From DASQFI01 sp035633215 (lineage in GTDB: Bacteria; Acidobacteriota; Vicinamibacteria; Vicinamibacterales; SCN-69-37), in NCBI GenBank assembly GCA_035633215.1, contig DASQFI010000047.1:15102-79101 (forward strand): a stretch of DNA of 64,000 bases, read 5' to 3'. The stretch's first letter is position 1. Each line of letters opens with the position of its first letter. The notes under the pieces are model-generated. The model was not told where the DNA came from and did not search any database. It saw nothing but the letters and a program-made list of their open reading frames with translations. Positions 50,234 through 61,565 of this stretch are shown one piece after another. The position numbers were made by a program, and so were the translations under genes.

Positions 50234-52995
50234 TGCTCGGCCTCCTTGAGAGCCTGGGTCAACTCGTTGATGAGCTTGTGCGTCTCGGTCTGCAGCTGCT
50301 GCCACGCGAGCTCCGCGTCCGCCGGCCGCTGCCAATCGAGGAATTCCAGCGCGCGCGCCGCGTTTACCACGGCCGTGGCGCCGAAGTTGCCCGCTTCGGT
50401 CTTCATCTCGTGTGCCACTGCGCGCAGCGCCTCCGCGTCGCACTCGTCGATCGCGACGCGGACGGCGCGGAGCTGGCGGCGGCCTTCGTCGAGGAACAGG
50501 CGCGCCAGTTCCCGGGAGAAACGATCGCCGCTGCGGAGTTGCTGTCGAACGCCTCCGACGACGACGGGCGGCTGCCGTCCGTCGTCGTCGGCCGAATCCG
50601 AGGCCGGCACGGATTGCTCGACCGCGGCGAAGAGTTCCAGCCGATCGATCGGCTTGGACAGGTAGCCGTCCATCCCGGCGGCCAGGCATCGCTCGCGGTC
50701 GCCTTTGAGGGCGTGCGCCGTCATCGCGACGATCCGGACATGTCCGCCGTGGATGCGTTCGGCGTCTCGAATCTTCGCGGTCGCTTCGAAGCCGCCCATC
50801 TCGGGCATCTGGACGTCCATCAGCACGACGTCGAAGGGCTGCCGATCGAGTGACTGCAGCGCCTCGCGGCCGTTGTTGGCGATCGTCACGTGATGGCCGC
50901 GCTTCTCGAGCAGGCGAAGCGCGACGCGCTGGTTGACCGCGTTGTCCTCGGCCAGAAGGACGCGTACCGGCTTGATCGGCGGCGTGACCTCGGGTGTCGC
51001 GATACGGTTCGGCGCCGCGGCCGAGGTGACGGCCGGCACCTTCTGCTCGAGCACGCGCACGATAGCCTCTAGAAGATCGGTCTGCCGAATGGGCTTGACG
51101 AGAAACGATCCGATGCCGAGATCGCGGCAGCGGGCGACGTCGCCGTGCTCGCCCGACGAGGTGAGCATCATGATGGCGGCATTGGCCAGTTCCGGCCGGC
51201 GCGACATTTCCTCGGCGACCGAGAAGCCGTCCCTTTCGGGCATGTTGGCGTCGAGCAGGACCAGCGCGAACGGCGTGCCCGCGGCGCTGGCCGTCGAGAG
51301 CGCGTCGAGCGCCGCTGTGGCGCCGTCCACGGCGGTCGGCCGCATCTGCCAGCGTGTCAGCTGCTCCTGGAAGATCCGCCTGTTGACGACGTTGTCGTCC
51401 ACGATGAGCACCGGCACGCCGGCGAGGGTGGGCGGAACCGCGCGATCGGCCAGCGGCTCGGCCTCGCCGACCTCGATGAGGACGTGGAACGTGCTGCCGC
51501 CGCCCACCGTGCTCTCGAGCCAGATGCGTCCGCCCATGAGCTGGGCGAGTCGCGCCGAAATCGAGAGGCCCAGACCCGTGCCGCCGAACCGCCGCGTGGT
51601 CGATCCGTCCGCCTGGTTGAACGGCTCGAAGATGCTGGCCTGCTTGTCGTCCGGGATGCCGATCCCGGTGTCGGCGACTTTGAGTTGCAGGCCGATGCGT
51701 CCCTCGGAGGCGGGCGCGGTGTCGAGCTCGACGAGCACGTGGCCGGTCGCGGTGAACTTGATCGCGTTGTTGACGAGGTTGCTCAGGATCTGCCGCATCC
51801 GCACCGGGTCGCCCGTCACGCGCTCCGGGATGCGATCGGAAATCCGGTAGATGAGCTCGAGACCCTTCCGGTCGGCGGCCACCGCGAACGGCTTCAAGGT
51901 CCTCGCGATCGACTCGCGCACCTGGAACGCGACGGCCTCGAGCTCGAGCCGGCCCGATTCGACTTTCGAGAAGTCGAGGATGTCGTTGAGGATCGACAGC
52001 AGCGTCGCCGCCGAGATTTTGACCGTCTCCAGGTACTCCCGCTGCTCGCCGGTCAGCGGCGAATCGAGCGCCAGGTCCGTCATCCCGATGATGCCGTTCA
52101 TCGGCGTGCGGATCTCGTGGCTCATGTTGGCGAGGAACTCGCTCTTCGCGCGGCTCGCGGCCATCGCGCGATCGCGCGCCGTGACGAGGGCCTCGTTCGC
52201 GCTGCTGAGCAGAGCGGTGCGGTCCACGACGGCGGCCTCGAGCCGCTCCTGATGCTGCTGGAGCTCGACGTTCTGGGTGTGCAGCTCCGACACCATGTCG
52301 TTGAAGCCCCGCATGAGCTCGCCCACCTCGTCGGTGCTCTCCGGCTCGGCGCGGAGGTCGTACCGGCCGTGCTCGACGGCGCGCGCGATCTCGGTCAGGT
52401 CGAGGATGGGCCTCGAGATGACGCGCTGCATCTTGAGCGACAGGACGAACGCGAGGACCAGCCCGCCGGCGAGCGTCAACCCGATCACGCTGGCCACACG
52501 ACGCTCGAGCGCGCGCAAGCCCTCGGTGTCGGCCTCGACGTACACGACGCCCAGCCGATCGGCGGCGAGCACGATCGGCTCGGTGACGCGCAGCGCGCGG
52601 GCTTCGAACGCGTGCCAGCGCTGGCCCGCCTCGCCCGCCGGCCGGGCCGCGACGGGCGTTTTGGCCGACTCGTCGTCGCGATCGAATCGCGCGAAGACCT
52701 GGCTGTCTGGCAGAAGAATGGCGGCGGTACGCACGTGCGGATCCCGCGCCGCGCTTCGGAGCGTCGCCTGAGCGGAGTTCGCGTCCTTGAAGGTAATGGC
52801 TGCCGTGCTGTTGGTGCCGACGACGCCGGCGAGCAGGCGCACGTCATCAACGAGCTTCGCCCGCGCGGTGGAGACCAGATACGAGAAGAGCGTGGCCGAC
52901 CCGGCCGTCAACACGACGCCCGCGACGGCGACGTTCAGCGCGACGAGCTTGCGCGCGAGCGACAGGTTGCGGAACCCGCTCCGGAATCTCTCCAT
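50221..52995 (-). CDS. hybrid sensor histidine kinase (CHASE8-like, HAMP, kinase, two receivers, HPt)
   Basis: A 924-aa inner-membrane kinase. TM1 is VALNVAVAGVVLTAGSATLF, then a periplasmic domain with AGVVGTNSTAAITFKDANSA and RDPHVRTAAILL, a CHASE8-type signature as in YfiN. TM2 is near 165-190, then HAMP. HisKA: SHEIRTPMNG with His near 293. HATPase: NLVNNAIKFTA, DTGIGI and GGTGLGL are intact. Receiver 1 has LLDANMPERDG (about 579), receiver 2 has MDVQMPEMGG (about 725), and the C-terminal HPt has AHEMKTEAGNFGA with His near 861. This is a BarA-like complete phosphorelay. It starts 5 bp after the YfiR-like gene. Likely partners are the receiver-HPt and receiver-GGDEF proteins encoded convergently. 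Confidence 0.95.
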   Translation of the reverse strand: MERFRSGFRNLSLARKLVALNVAVAGVVLTAGSATLFSYLVSTARAKLVDDVRLLAGVVGTNSTAAITFKDANSAQATLRSAARDPHVRTAAILLPDSQVFARFDRDDESAKTPVAARPAGEAGQRWHAFEARALRVTEPIVLAADRLGVVYVEADTEGLRALERRVASVIGLTLAGGLVLAFVLSLKMQRVISRPILDLTEIARAVEHGRYDLRAEPESTDEVGELMRGFNDMVSELHTQNVELQQHQERLEAAVVDRTALLSSANEALVTARDRAMAASRAKSEFLANMSHEIRTPMNGIIGMTDLALDSPLTGEQREYLETVKISAATLLSILNDILDFSKVESGRLELEAVAFQVRESIARTLKPFAVAADRKGLELIYRISDRIPERVTGDPVRMRQILSNLVNNAIKFTATGHVLVELDTAPASEGRIGLQLKVADTGIGIPDDKQASIFEPFNQADGSTTRRFGGTGLGLSISARLAQLMGGRIWLESTVGGGSTFHVLIEVGEAEPLADRAVPPTLAGVPVLIVDDNVVNRRIFQEQLTRWQMRPTAVDGATAALDALSTASAAGTPFALVLLDANMPERDGFSVAEEMSRRPELANAAIMMLTSSGEHGDVARCRDLGIGSFLVKPIRQTDLLEAIVRVLEQKVPAVTSAAAPNRIATPEVTPPIKPVRVLLAEDNAVNQRVALRLLEKRGHHVTIANNGREALQSLDRQPFDVVLMDVQMPEMGGFEATAKIRDAERIHGGHVRIVAMTAHALKGDRERCLAAGMDGYLSKPIDRLELFAAVEQSVPASDSADDDGRQPPVVVGGVRQQLRSGDRFSRELARLFLDEGRRQLRAVRVAIDECDAEALRAVAHEMKTEAGNFGATAVVNAARALEFLDWQRPADAELAWQQLQTETHKLINELTQALKEAEQCTP

Positions 52996-53000
52996 GGTCG

Positions 53001-53585
53001 CTAGCCCTTGATGATCTTCGCGAGGTTCAGCAACTGCGCGCTGAGCCGCACCTGTGTCCGCTCGACGGCACCGATGTTGATGGCGAATCGCATCCGTCCT
53101 CCGTCCACGAACAATCCGATCATTCCTCCCGCGGTGGCGAAGTCCTCGGCGTCGCCGACGGTCAGCACGCTCGTGCCGTCGAGGGCGGTGAACAGCTCCT
53201 TCGCGCGGCGCTGGTCGATCCGGCCGGCATACAACACGGCGCAGCCGCGCGCCGATGCATTCAACTTCACGCGCTTCACGACGAGCGCGTGGGAGTCAAC
53301 GGACCGTCCGGCGACGAGGCTCTCGAGCGACGCGGCGATGTCGTCGTCGGTCGCGCACAGCACGATCGGCGCGCCCGCCGGCAGCAGGTCTTCGGGCCAG
53401 GTCGCGAACTTCACGAAGTTGAACAGGAACGCCGCCTTGAGCTGCGGCTCGGCGACGCCCTGGGCCGACACGAGCAGCGCAAAAGGCGCACCAGCCGCAA
53501 CCAGCCACGCGGCGAGCGTGACCGCCAGAATCCGGCGCGGACTCCTGGCCCGGCCGCCCGAAGGGTTTTCAGCTCGTCTGCGCAT
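53001..53585 (-). CDS. YfiR-like (DUF4154) periplasmic regulatory protein
   Basis: A 194-aa protein whose mature part is a DUF4154/YfiR domain: EPQLKAAFLFNFVKFATWPE at the start, then PIVLCATDDD, ARGCAVLYAG, TSVLTVGDAEDFATAGGMIG and FAINIGAVERTQVRLSAQLL. YfiR sits in the periplasm and inhibits the CHASE8 domain of the diguanylate cyclase YfiN in response to redox or envelope stress. Here the next gene, 5 bp on, is a CHASE8-like kinase, so the same contact is likely to control phosphorylation. The hydrophobic leader is LAVTLAAWLVAAGAPFALLV. The start at 53585 is the Met closest to it. First gene of the operon. Confidence 0.92.
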   Translation of the reverse strand: MRRRAENPSGGRARSPRRILAVTLAAWLVAAGAPFALLVSAQGVAEPQLKAAFLFNFVKFATWPEDLLPAGAPIVLCATDDDIAASLESLVAGRSVDSHALVVKRVKLNASARGCAVLYAGRIDQRRAKELFTALDGTSVLTVGDAEDFATAGGMIGLFVDGGRMRFAINIGAVERTQVRLSAQLLNLAKIIKG

Positions 53586-53809
53586 CAGGCCTGGCCGGTC
53601 ACACCCGTCCTGCGTCACGAACGCGGTGGAGATTGAGCAGGATTTGTGCCGATCGAGAGGAGGGATCCGATCACAATTCTGGATCGGAGCGCACGGGTTT
53701 CTGTCGCTCGTGTCGTTTGCTGGCGCTTGAAATGCGGTCGATCGCGCCCTCTCCACCACAAAAGCGCGGGCGGCGTTCTAACAGAATCGGTTGTGGATCA
53801 CAGAACTGT

Positions 53810-55072
53810 TCAGGCGCGGGCGGGATACTTGCGGTTGACGTACTCGTCGATCAGTTTCTGAAAGGCGACGGCCAGCTCCTCGTAGGTCCCGCGGAGCGAC
53901 GTGACGTGTTCGCCATCGACGAAGACCGGACAGTTCGGCGACTCACCGGTGCCGGGCAGCGAGATGCCGATGTTCGCCGCGCGCGACTCGCCGGGCCCGT
54001 TGACGACGCAGCCCATGACGGCCACGGACATCGTCTCGACGCCGGGGTGATCGTGCTTCCACACCGGCATCATCAATCGGACGTACGATTGCACGCGTTC
54101 GGAAAGCTCCTGGAACGTCGTGGACGTCGTGCGGCCGCACCCAGGACAGGCCGTAATGGACGGCGAGAACGATCGCAGGCCGAGCGCCTGGAGAATCTCG
54201 CACGCAGCGTAGACCTCTTCGCGTCGATCGCCGCCCGGCCGAGGCGTCAGCGACACGCGAATCGTGTCGCCGATCCCTTCGTTGAGGAGAATCGCGAGTG
54301 CCGACGCCGACCACGTCAGGCCCTTGATGCCCATGCCGGCCTCGGTGAGACCGAGATGCAGCGGCTGGCTGGTGCGGCGCGCGAGGTCGCGGTAGACGGT
54401 GATGAGATCGCGCGGCCGCGACACTTTGCACGAGAGGATGATCCGATTCTTCTCGACGCCTGACTCCTGCGCGAGGTCGGTCGACTGAAGCGCGGACAGC
54501 ACCATGCACTCGTTGATGATCTGTTCCGAGGAGTGGCCGAGCGCGCGGTCCGTGTTCTCCTGCATCCGCGCCATGACCAGTTCCTGGTTGAGCGACCCGC
54601 CGTTCACGCCGATGCGGATGGACTTGTCGTGCTCGACCGCCACTCGGCAGATCGTCGCGAACTGCTCGTCGCGCCGCCGGCCCGTGCCGACATTGCCCGG
54701 ATTGATGCGGTACTTGTCCAGCGCGCGGGCCGCGCCGGGAAATCGGGTCAGCAGCAGGTGGCCGTTGTAGTGGAAGTCGCCGATGAGCGGCGCCGTCACG
54801 CCGGCGTCGAGCATCCGCTGCTTGATTTCCGGCACCGCCTGCGCGGCGTCGGGCGTGTTGACGGTGACGCGAACCATCTCGGATCCGGCCTCGGCCAGCT
54901 CGACGCACTGCCGCGCCGTTGCCGCCGCATCAGCCGTCTCCGTCATCGTCATGCTTTGCACGACGATTGGCGCGCCTCCGCCGACCTGCACCGATCCCAC
55001 GCGCACGCCGACCGTCTTGTGCAGCCGGACCGGGGACGTCGTGGCGGGCTCGGATGCTCTCGGAACCGACAT
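53810..55072 (-). CDS. ispG: 4-hydroxy-3-methylbut-2-enyl diphosphate synthase (GcpE/IspG)
   Basis: About 420 aa. IspG reduces MEcPP to HMBPP in the non-mevalonate isoprenoid pathway using a 4Fe-4S cluster. The N-terminal TIM barrel shows VQSMTMTETADAAATARQCV, PLIGDFHYNGHLLL, YRINPGNVG and GVNGGSLNQEL. The cluster ligands are in ACPGCGRTT and MGCVVNGPGESR, with the conserved Glu after NGPG. Full length. The Met at 55072 (MSVPRASE) is preferred; 13 more residues are possible from 55111. It is monocistronic by layout, divergent from the 55176 gene and with 224 bp to the YfiR-like gene on the other side. Confidence 0.96.
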   Translation of the reverse strand: MSVPRASEPATTSPVRLHKTVGVRVGSVQVGGGAPIVVQSMTMTETADAAATARQCVELAEAGSEMVRVTVNTPDAAQAVPEIKQRMLDAGVTAPLIGDFHYNGHLLLTRFPGAARALDKYRINPGNVGTGRRRDEQFATICRVAVEHDKSIRIGVNGGSLNQELVMARMQENTDRALGHSSEQIINECMVLSALQSTDLAQESGVEKNRIILSCKVSRPRDLITVYRDLARRTSQPLHLGLTEAGMGIKGLTWSASALAILLNEGIGDTIRVSLTPRPGGDRREEVYAACEILQALGLRSFSPSITACPGCGRTTSTTFQELSERVQSYVRLMMPVWKHDHPGVETMSVAVMGCVVNGPGESRAANIGISLPGTGESPNCPVFVDGEHVTSLRGTYEELAVAFQKLIDEYVNRKYPARA

Positions 55073-55175
55073 CTCGATTAATGATACGCGCGACAGATGG
55101 TCGGCTCCCAAGCCGACTTGCCCCGCCTATTCGTCAAAATCGTAAGGGCTATACTGGCTTCCAGGGAGATGCACC

Positions 55176-56036
55176 ATGCGTAAAGTTCAAGCCGGCGTCC
55201 TCGTGATCGTGGCGCTGTTTCTGACGGCATCCGTCGGGGCCCAGGCGCCGGTCACGGCCGCCGATCTGACCCGCCTCGATACGGCGGTCGCCGAAATCGA
55301 GCGCCAGCTCGCCACGCTCAACAAGACCGACGTGACGCTCGCGGCCGAGGTCGACAAGTCACTGGCTGATTTGCGCGACGAAGTCGCGTATCTCAAAGTC
55401 AAATTGCGTCGCGAGGGCAGCGTGACCCGCGTCGAGTATTCGAGCCTGCGTGACAAGCTCGAGAACCTTCGCCTCCGCGCTCAAGGCCAGAAGGTCTCGG
55501 CGCAGCCGACCGCCGACGACCCGATCCTGACCGTCTACACGGTGCCGGTCGGCGCCGAGTTCGACGTCAGGCTGCAGACGCCGCTGCATTCAGGCAAGGT
55601 CAAGGTCGAGCAGCGGTTCGAAGGCACGACGATGCTCGACTACACCATCGGCCGCGATGTCGTGGTTCCGGCTGGCTCGACGGTGCGCGGCTTTGTCAGT
55701 TCCGTAAAGGCTGCCGGCAAGATCGAGCGGAAGGGGAGCCTGACGCTCTCCTTCGACGAAATCCGCATCGGGAATCGCTCGCACAAGCTGCGGGCCTCGG
55801 TCACGCAGGCGCTCGATCCGAAGGTTCACGACGACGCCACCCGCATCGGCGCGGGCGCGGTCGTCGGTGCGATCATCGGCGGCCTGCTGGGGGGCGGCAA
55901 GGGCGCCCTTCTCGGCGTGCTGGTCGGCGGAGGGGGGACGATCGCGGCGACCGAAGGCACGGACGTCGATCTACCGGTGGGGACGGTCCTGCGGATTCGG
56001 GTCGATCAGCCGCTGGAGATTCCGAAGCAGGGCTGA
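55176..56036 (+). CDS. exported coiled-coil protein with glycine-zipper segment
   Basis: A 286-aa protein. GGGAGA precedes the ATG; signal: VLVIVALFLTASVGAQ. Residues 25-110 are a coiled coil (LTRLDTAVAEIERQLATLNK, SLRDKLENLRLRAQ). A beta domain follows with PVGAEFDVRLQTPLHSGKVK and VVPAGSTVRGFVSSVKAAGK, resembling the C-terminal part of TrbI/VirB10-like and YMGG-type envelope proteins. A Gly-rich segment (GAGAVVGAIIGGLLGGGKGA) then precedes a small strand pair ending LRIRVDQPLEIPKQG. It probably lies at the outer membrane or in the periplasm. Function unknown. Confidence 0.78.
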   Translation: MRKVQAGVLVIVALFLTASVGAQAPVTAADLTRLDTAVAEIERQLATLNKTDVTLAAEVDKSLADLRDEVAYLKVKLRREGSVTRVEYSSLRDKLENLRLRAQGQKVSAQPTADDPILTVYTVPVGAEFDVRLQTPLHSGKVKVEQRFEGTTMLDYTIGRDVVVPAGSTVRGFVSSVKAAGKIERKGSLTLSFDEIRIGNRSHKLRASVTQALDPKVHDDATRIGAGAVVGAIIGGLLGGGKGALLGVLVGGGGTIAATEGTDVDLPVGTVLRIRVDQPLEIPKQG

Positions 56037-56040
56037 AGGT

Positions 56041-56092
56041 GTAGGGCGGGGCTTCAGCCCCGCCTGCACGCCGGCCCTGAGGGCCGGCCTAC
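56041..56092. repeat. 52-bp cruciform-type palindromic repeat, family a, copy 2
   Basis: Same order as 12887-12939: closing stem GTAGG/CCTAC, hairpin GGCGGGGCT/AGCCCCGCC, hairpin GCCGGCCCT/AGGGCCGGC. The difference from copy 1 is confined to the second loop (CTAAAG against CTGAG). It begins 5 bp after the stop of the preceding gene. Confidence 0.85.
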
Positions 56093-56138
56093 AAAGGCCA
56101 AAAGGCGCGGTAATATCGCTCCACCCGAGGAGCGTTCC

Positions 56139-57665
56139 ATGCCTTTCAAACTGACTTCCAGGATTGGCGTCGCCGTGGCGGTTGCGCTCGGCACGTCTTT
56201 CGTGTGCGCGCCGCTTCTGGGCAACGGCCGAGCGTCGCGCCATACGATCGAGCCGTCGAGTTCCACGGCTCAGGTGACGCAAGATGATCCGGCGCTCGTC
56301 TCGCGCGCGCGAGCGATTCACGATCGCGTGATTACGGCCGACACGCACAACGACATCAGTCCGGCCAATTTCACCGCCGACTGCAACTACACGATGCGGC
56401 TCACCACGCAGGTGAACCTGCCCAAGATGAAAGAGGGCGGGCTCGACGTGTCGTTCATGATCGTCTACGTCGGTCAGGGCCCGCTCACACCCGAAGGCTA
56501 CGACAACGCCTACAAGCAGGCGGTCGCGAAGTTCGACGCCGTCCATCGCCTGACGTCGCAGTTCGCGGAGAAGGAAATCGGCCTCGCGCTCACGGCGGCG
56601 GATGTCGGCAAGATCGCCGCGTCGGGACGCAAGGTCGCCGTCATCGGCATCGAGAACGCCTATCCGATCGGCACCGATATCAAGCGCGTCAAGGAGTTCT
56701 TCGATCGCGGCGGACGTTATATGTCGCTCGCCCACAACGGGCACAGTCAGCTCTCCGACTCGAACACTGGCGAGCGCGACAACGTTTGGCTGCATGGCGG
56801 CCTCAGCCCGCTCGGCAAGCAGGTGATTGCCGAGATGAACCGGTGGGGCATCATGGTCGACGTCTCGCATCCGTCGAAGGGCTCCATCCTGCAGGCGATC
56901 GCGCTCTCGAAAGCACCGGTCATGGCGTCGCACTCGGCCGTGCGATCGCTCGCCAACGTCAGCCGCAACATGGACGACGAGATGCTGATGGCGCTGAAAC
57001 AGAACGGCGGCGTCATCCAGACGGTCGGCTTCTCGAGCTACGTCAACGCCGATCCGCCGCAGCGCACGTGGGCGCTGCGTCTGCTCAATGAGGAGTTCGG
57101 CGTCACCGCCGCGGCGGCTGGAGGCGGCGGTGGAGGTGCAGGTGGCGGCGGTCGCGGTGCGGCCGCGGGTGGCGGCGCGGCCGCGGGTGGCGCTGGCGGA
57201 CGCGGAGCCGGCGCCGAGACCGCGGCGCGTGCCTGCCCCGTTGAGGATCCGAATGCGCCGCCGGCGGCCGGACGCGGCGGCGGCGGTCGTGGCGTCGGTG
57301 GCGCAGCCCCGAACCCGGCCGACGCGCTCTCGCCCGATCGGCGCGCCGAGTACGACAAGCGGCTCGCGGTCATCAACGAGAAGTGGCCGGCGGCCACGCG
57401 CGCGACCGTCAAAGACTTCGTCGATCACATCGACTACGCCGTCAAGCTCATCGGGATCGATCACGTCGGCATCTCGTCGGACTTCGACGGGGGCGGCGGC
57501 ATCACCGGCTGGAACAGCGCAGCCGAGACGTTCAACGTCACGCTCGAGCTGGTGCGACGCGGCTACACCGAGGAACAGATCGGGAAGATCTGGAGCGGCA
57601 ACCTGCTGCGCGTGTGGGGCGAAGTGGAGAAAGTCGCCAGGCAGATTCAGGCGGGGACGAAGTAG
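56139..57665 (+). CDS. exported M19-family (renal dipeptidase-like) metallodipeptidase
   Basis: A 508-aa protein, GAGGAG before the ATG; N-terminal hydrophobic segment GVAVAVALGTSFVCAP. Amidohydrolase-fold dipeptidase that cleaves short peptides or their D-isomers using two metals. The first metal motif is ADTHND (H70, D72). Further markers are GIENAYPIG, YMSLAHNGHSQLSDSN, MVDVSHPSK and APVMASHSAVRSL. GIDHVGISSDFDGGGG is the C-terminal metal/substrate region. A Gly/Ala-rich insert of about 75 residues (near 325-400) separates it, and the family is otherwise about 400 aa. The TAG stop is part of palindrome b2. Confidence 0.92.
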   Translation: MPFKLTSRIGVAVAVALGTSFVCAPLLGNGRASRHTIEPSSSTAQVTQDDPALVSRARAIHDRVITADTHNDISPANFTADCNYTMRLTTQVNLPKMKEGGLDVSFMIVYVGQGPLTPEGYDNAYKQAVAKFDAVHRLTSQFAEKEIGLALTAADVGKIAASGRKVAVIGIENAYPIGTDIKRVKEFFDRGGRYMSLAHNGHSQLSDSNTGERDNVWLHGGLSPLGKQVIAEMNRWGIMVDVSHPSKGSILQAIALSKAPVMASHSAVRSLANVSRNMDDEMLMALKQNGGVIQTVGFSSYVNADPPQRTWALRLLNEEFGVTAAAAGGGGGGAGGGGRGAAAGGGAAAGGAGGRGAGAETAARACPVEDPNAPPAAGRGGGGRGVGGAAPNPADALSPDRRAEYDKRLAVINEKWPAATRATVKDFVDHIDYAVKLIGIDHVGISSDFDGGGGITGWNSAAETFNVTLELVRRGYTEEQIGKIWSGNLLRVWGEVEKVARQIQAGTK

Positions 57666-57725
57666 GGCGGATTGAATTCCAAATCCGCCATCCGACCGGC
57701 GGATTTGGGGACCAATCCGCCCTAC
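57662..57725. repeat. 64-bp palindromic repeat, family b, copy 2
   Basis: Outer arms GTAGGGCGGATT and AATCCGCCCTAC pair over 12 bp, and inner ATCCGCC and GGCGGAT pair as well. Compared with copy 1 at 10813-10876, every ACT/AGT is ATT/AAT: the substitutions are matched in all four blocks, which keeps the pairing. Its TAG is the stop codon of the dipeptidase. Confidence 0.82.
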
Positions 57726-57759
57726 GTGTTCCGGTGTCCAAGATCCGTAGAGGTTCCCC

Positions 57760-58701
57760 ATGCGGATCCTGGTCGCCGGACTCGTCGTCTCGGCGGGTTC
57801 GCTCCTCGTGTTTGCGCAAGAGCCGACCCGCATCACGTCTGCTTCCAACGTTCGTCTGCGCGCGAGTCCATCCGAGAGCGCCGCGGTCGTAGCCAGTCTC
57901 GCGCTCGGTACCGATCTCATACAGCTCGACACGGGTGGCGATGGCGCGACGTGGACGCGCGTGCGGACCGCCGGCGGCCACGACGGCTGGTTGCCATCAC
58001 GGCTCACGCGCTCGCTCACGAGCTCGCGGCGCATCGAAGTGATCGAAGCAATCGTGCGGGAACGGCTCGAGCGCAAGGGTGACGCCTTTGCGCCGCGCTC
58101 GGAGCTGAGCGAGCTCGTCGAGCGCACGCTCAAGGACGCGCAGGATCCCGAGGCCGCCGGCCGGTTCGCGCTGTATTGGATCACGTCGATGGCGGGTGCC
58201 CTCCAAGCGGTGCCTTCACGGCGCGGCAAGGAGCAGCCACATAAGGACTGGCTGGCCGCCCGTGCCGACGCGGTCGTGTACCACGAGCTTGGCCAGCGCT
58301 GGGTCATTCGGCAAACACGCCTGTGGCAGCTCCACGACGCGCATGCGCGAACGGCCTCGGCCGATGAGCTCGCGTGGGCCGCGGTGATCAACGGGTCGCG
58401 TGGAGAGTGCGAGGGGTTCGTGCCCTGTTATGTGCGATGGCTGGATCTGCTCGAAGGCGAGTACCTGCGGCGCAGCGCCCTCGGCCAGCACGTCGGCGAA
58501 GCCGTCGCGCGGGTGGCGAACGCGGCGTCGGCCTGGGGGGCGCCAGTCCCCGGACCGTATTTCCTCGACCCCGCGAAAGACTGCGTGGAGCTCGTGCAGT
58601 CGCTTGATCCGCTTCGCGCGGCGCTGGCCACGACGCGCGCCGACGGGTTGCAGTCGGTGCTGGCGAATCTCGACAAGCTGCGGAGCGGGTGCAAGGGCTA
58701 G
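57760..58701 (+). CDS. exported SH3-domain (SH3b) protein
   Basis: A 313-aa protein with signal peptide ILVAGLVVSAGSLLVFAQ. An SH3b domain spans residues 22-85: ITSASNVRLRASPSESAAVV, ASLALGTDLIQL, TRVRTAGGHDGWLPSRL. SH3b domains bind peptidoglycan or peptides. The remainder is helical, with no recognised motif and one pair of cysteines (GECEGFVPCYVRW). It follows the dipeptidase after a palindromic repeat and converges with the sigma-54 activator 9 bp away. Function unknown; a cell-wall role is plausible. Confidence 0.82.
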   Translation: MRILVAGLVVSAGSLLVFAQEPTRITSASNVRLRASPSESAAVVASLALGTDLIQLDTGGDGATWTRVRTAGGHDGWLPSRLTRSLTSSRRIEVIEAIVRERLERKGDAFAPRSELSELVERTLKDAQDPEAAGRFALYWITSMAGALQAVPSRRGKEQPHKDWLAARADAVVYHELGQRWVIRQTRLWQLHDAHARTASADELAWAAVINGSRGECEGFVPCYVRWLDLLEGEYLRRSALGQHVGEAVARVANAASAWGAPVPGPYFLDPAKDCVELVQSLDPLRAALATTRADGLQSVLANLDKLRSGCKG

Positions 58702-58710
58702 GCGAGCCCG

Positions 58711-61446
<2,736 letters not shown>

Positions 61447-61509
61447 CTCTTTTCAGTCCCCGGTGTCGCCGATTGGGATCCGGGACGATATCAGAAGCGA
61501 GCCAATGTC

Positions 61510-61528
61510 GGTCAGGTTTTGTCTGACC
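61510..61528. promoter_or_regulatory. small dyad between the activator and HD-GYP genes
   Basis: GGTCAG (61510-61515) and CTGACC (61523-61528) form a 6-bp dyad with a 7-nt spacer, about 65 bp upstream of the sigma-54 activator start. Possible operator or short hairpin; nothing ties it to a given protein. Confidence 0.3.
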
Positions 61529-61565
61529 AAGCATAATGGGCCTTGATTTGACTAATCTGCGGGAA

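Noticed and set aside
53666..53688. TCCGATC/GATCGGA dyad upstream of the YfiR-like gene
   Set aside because: A 7-bp dyad with a 9-nt spacer in a 224-bp intergenic region is compatible with chance; nothing else supports a site.
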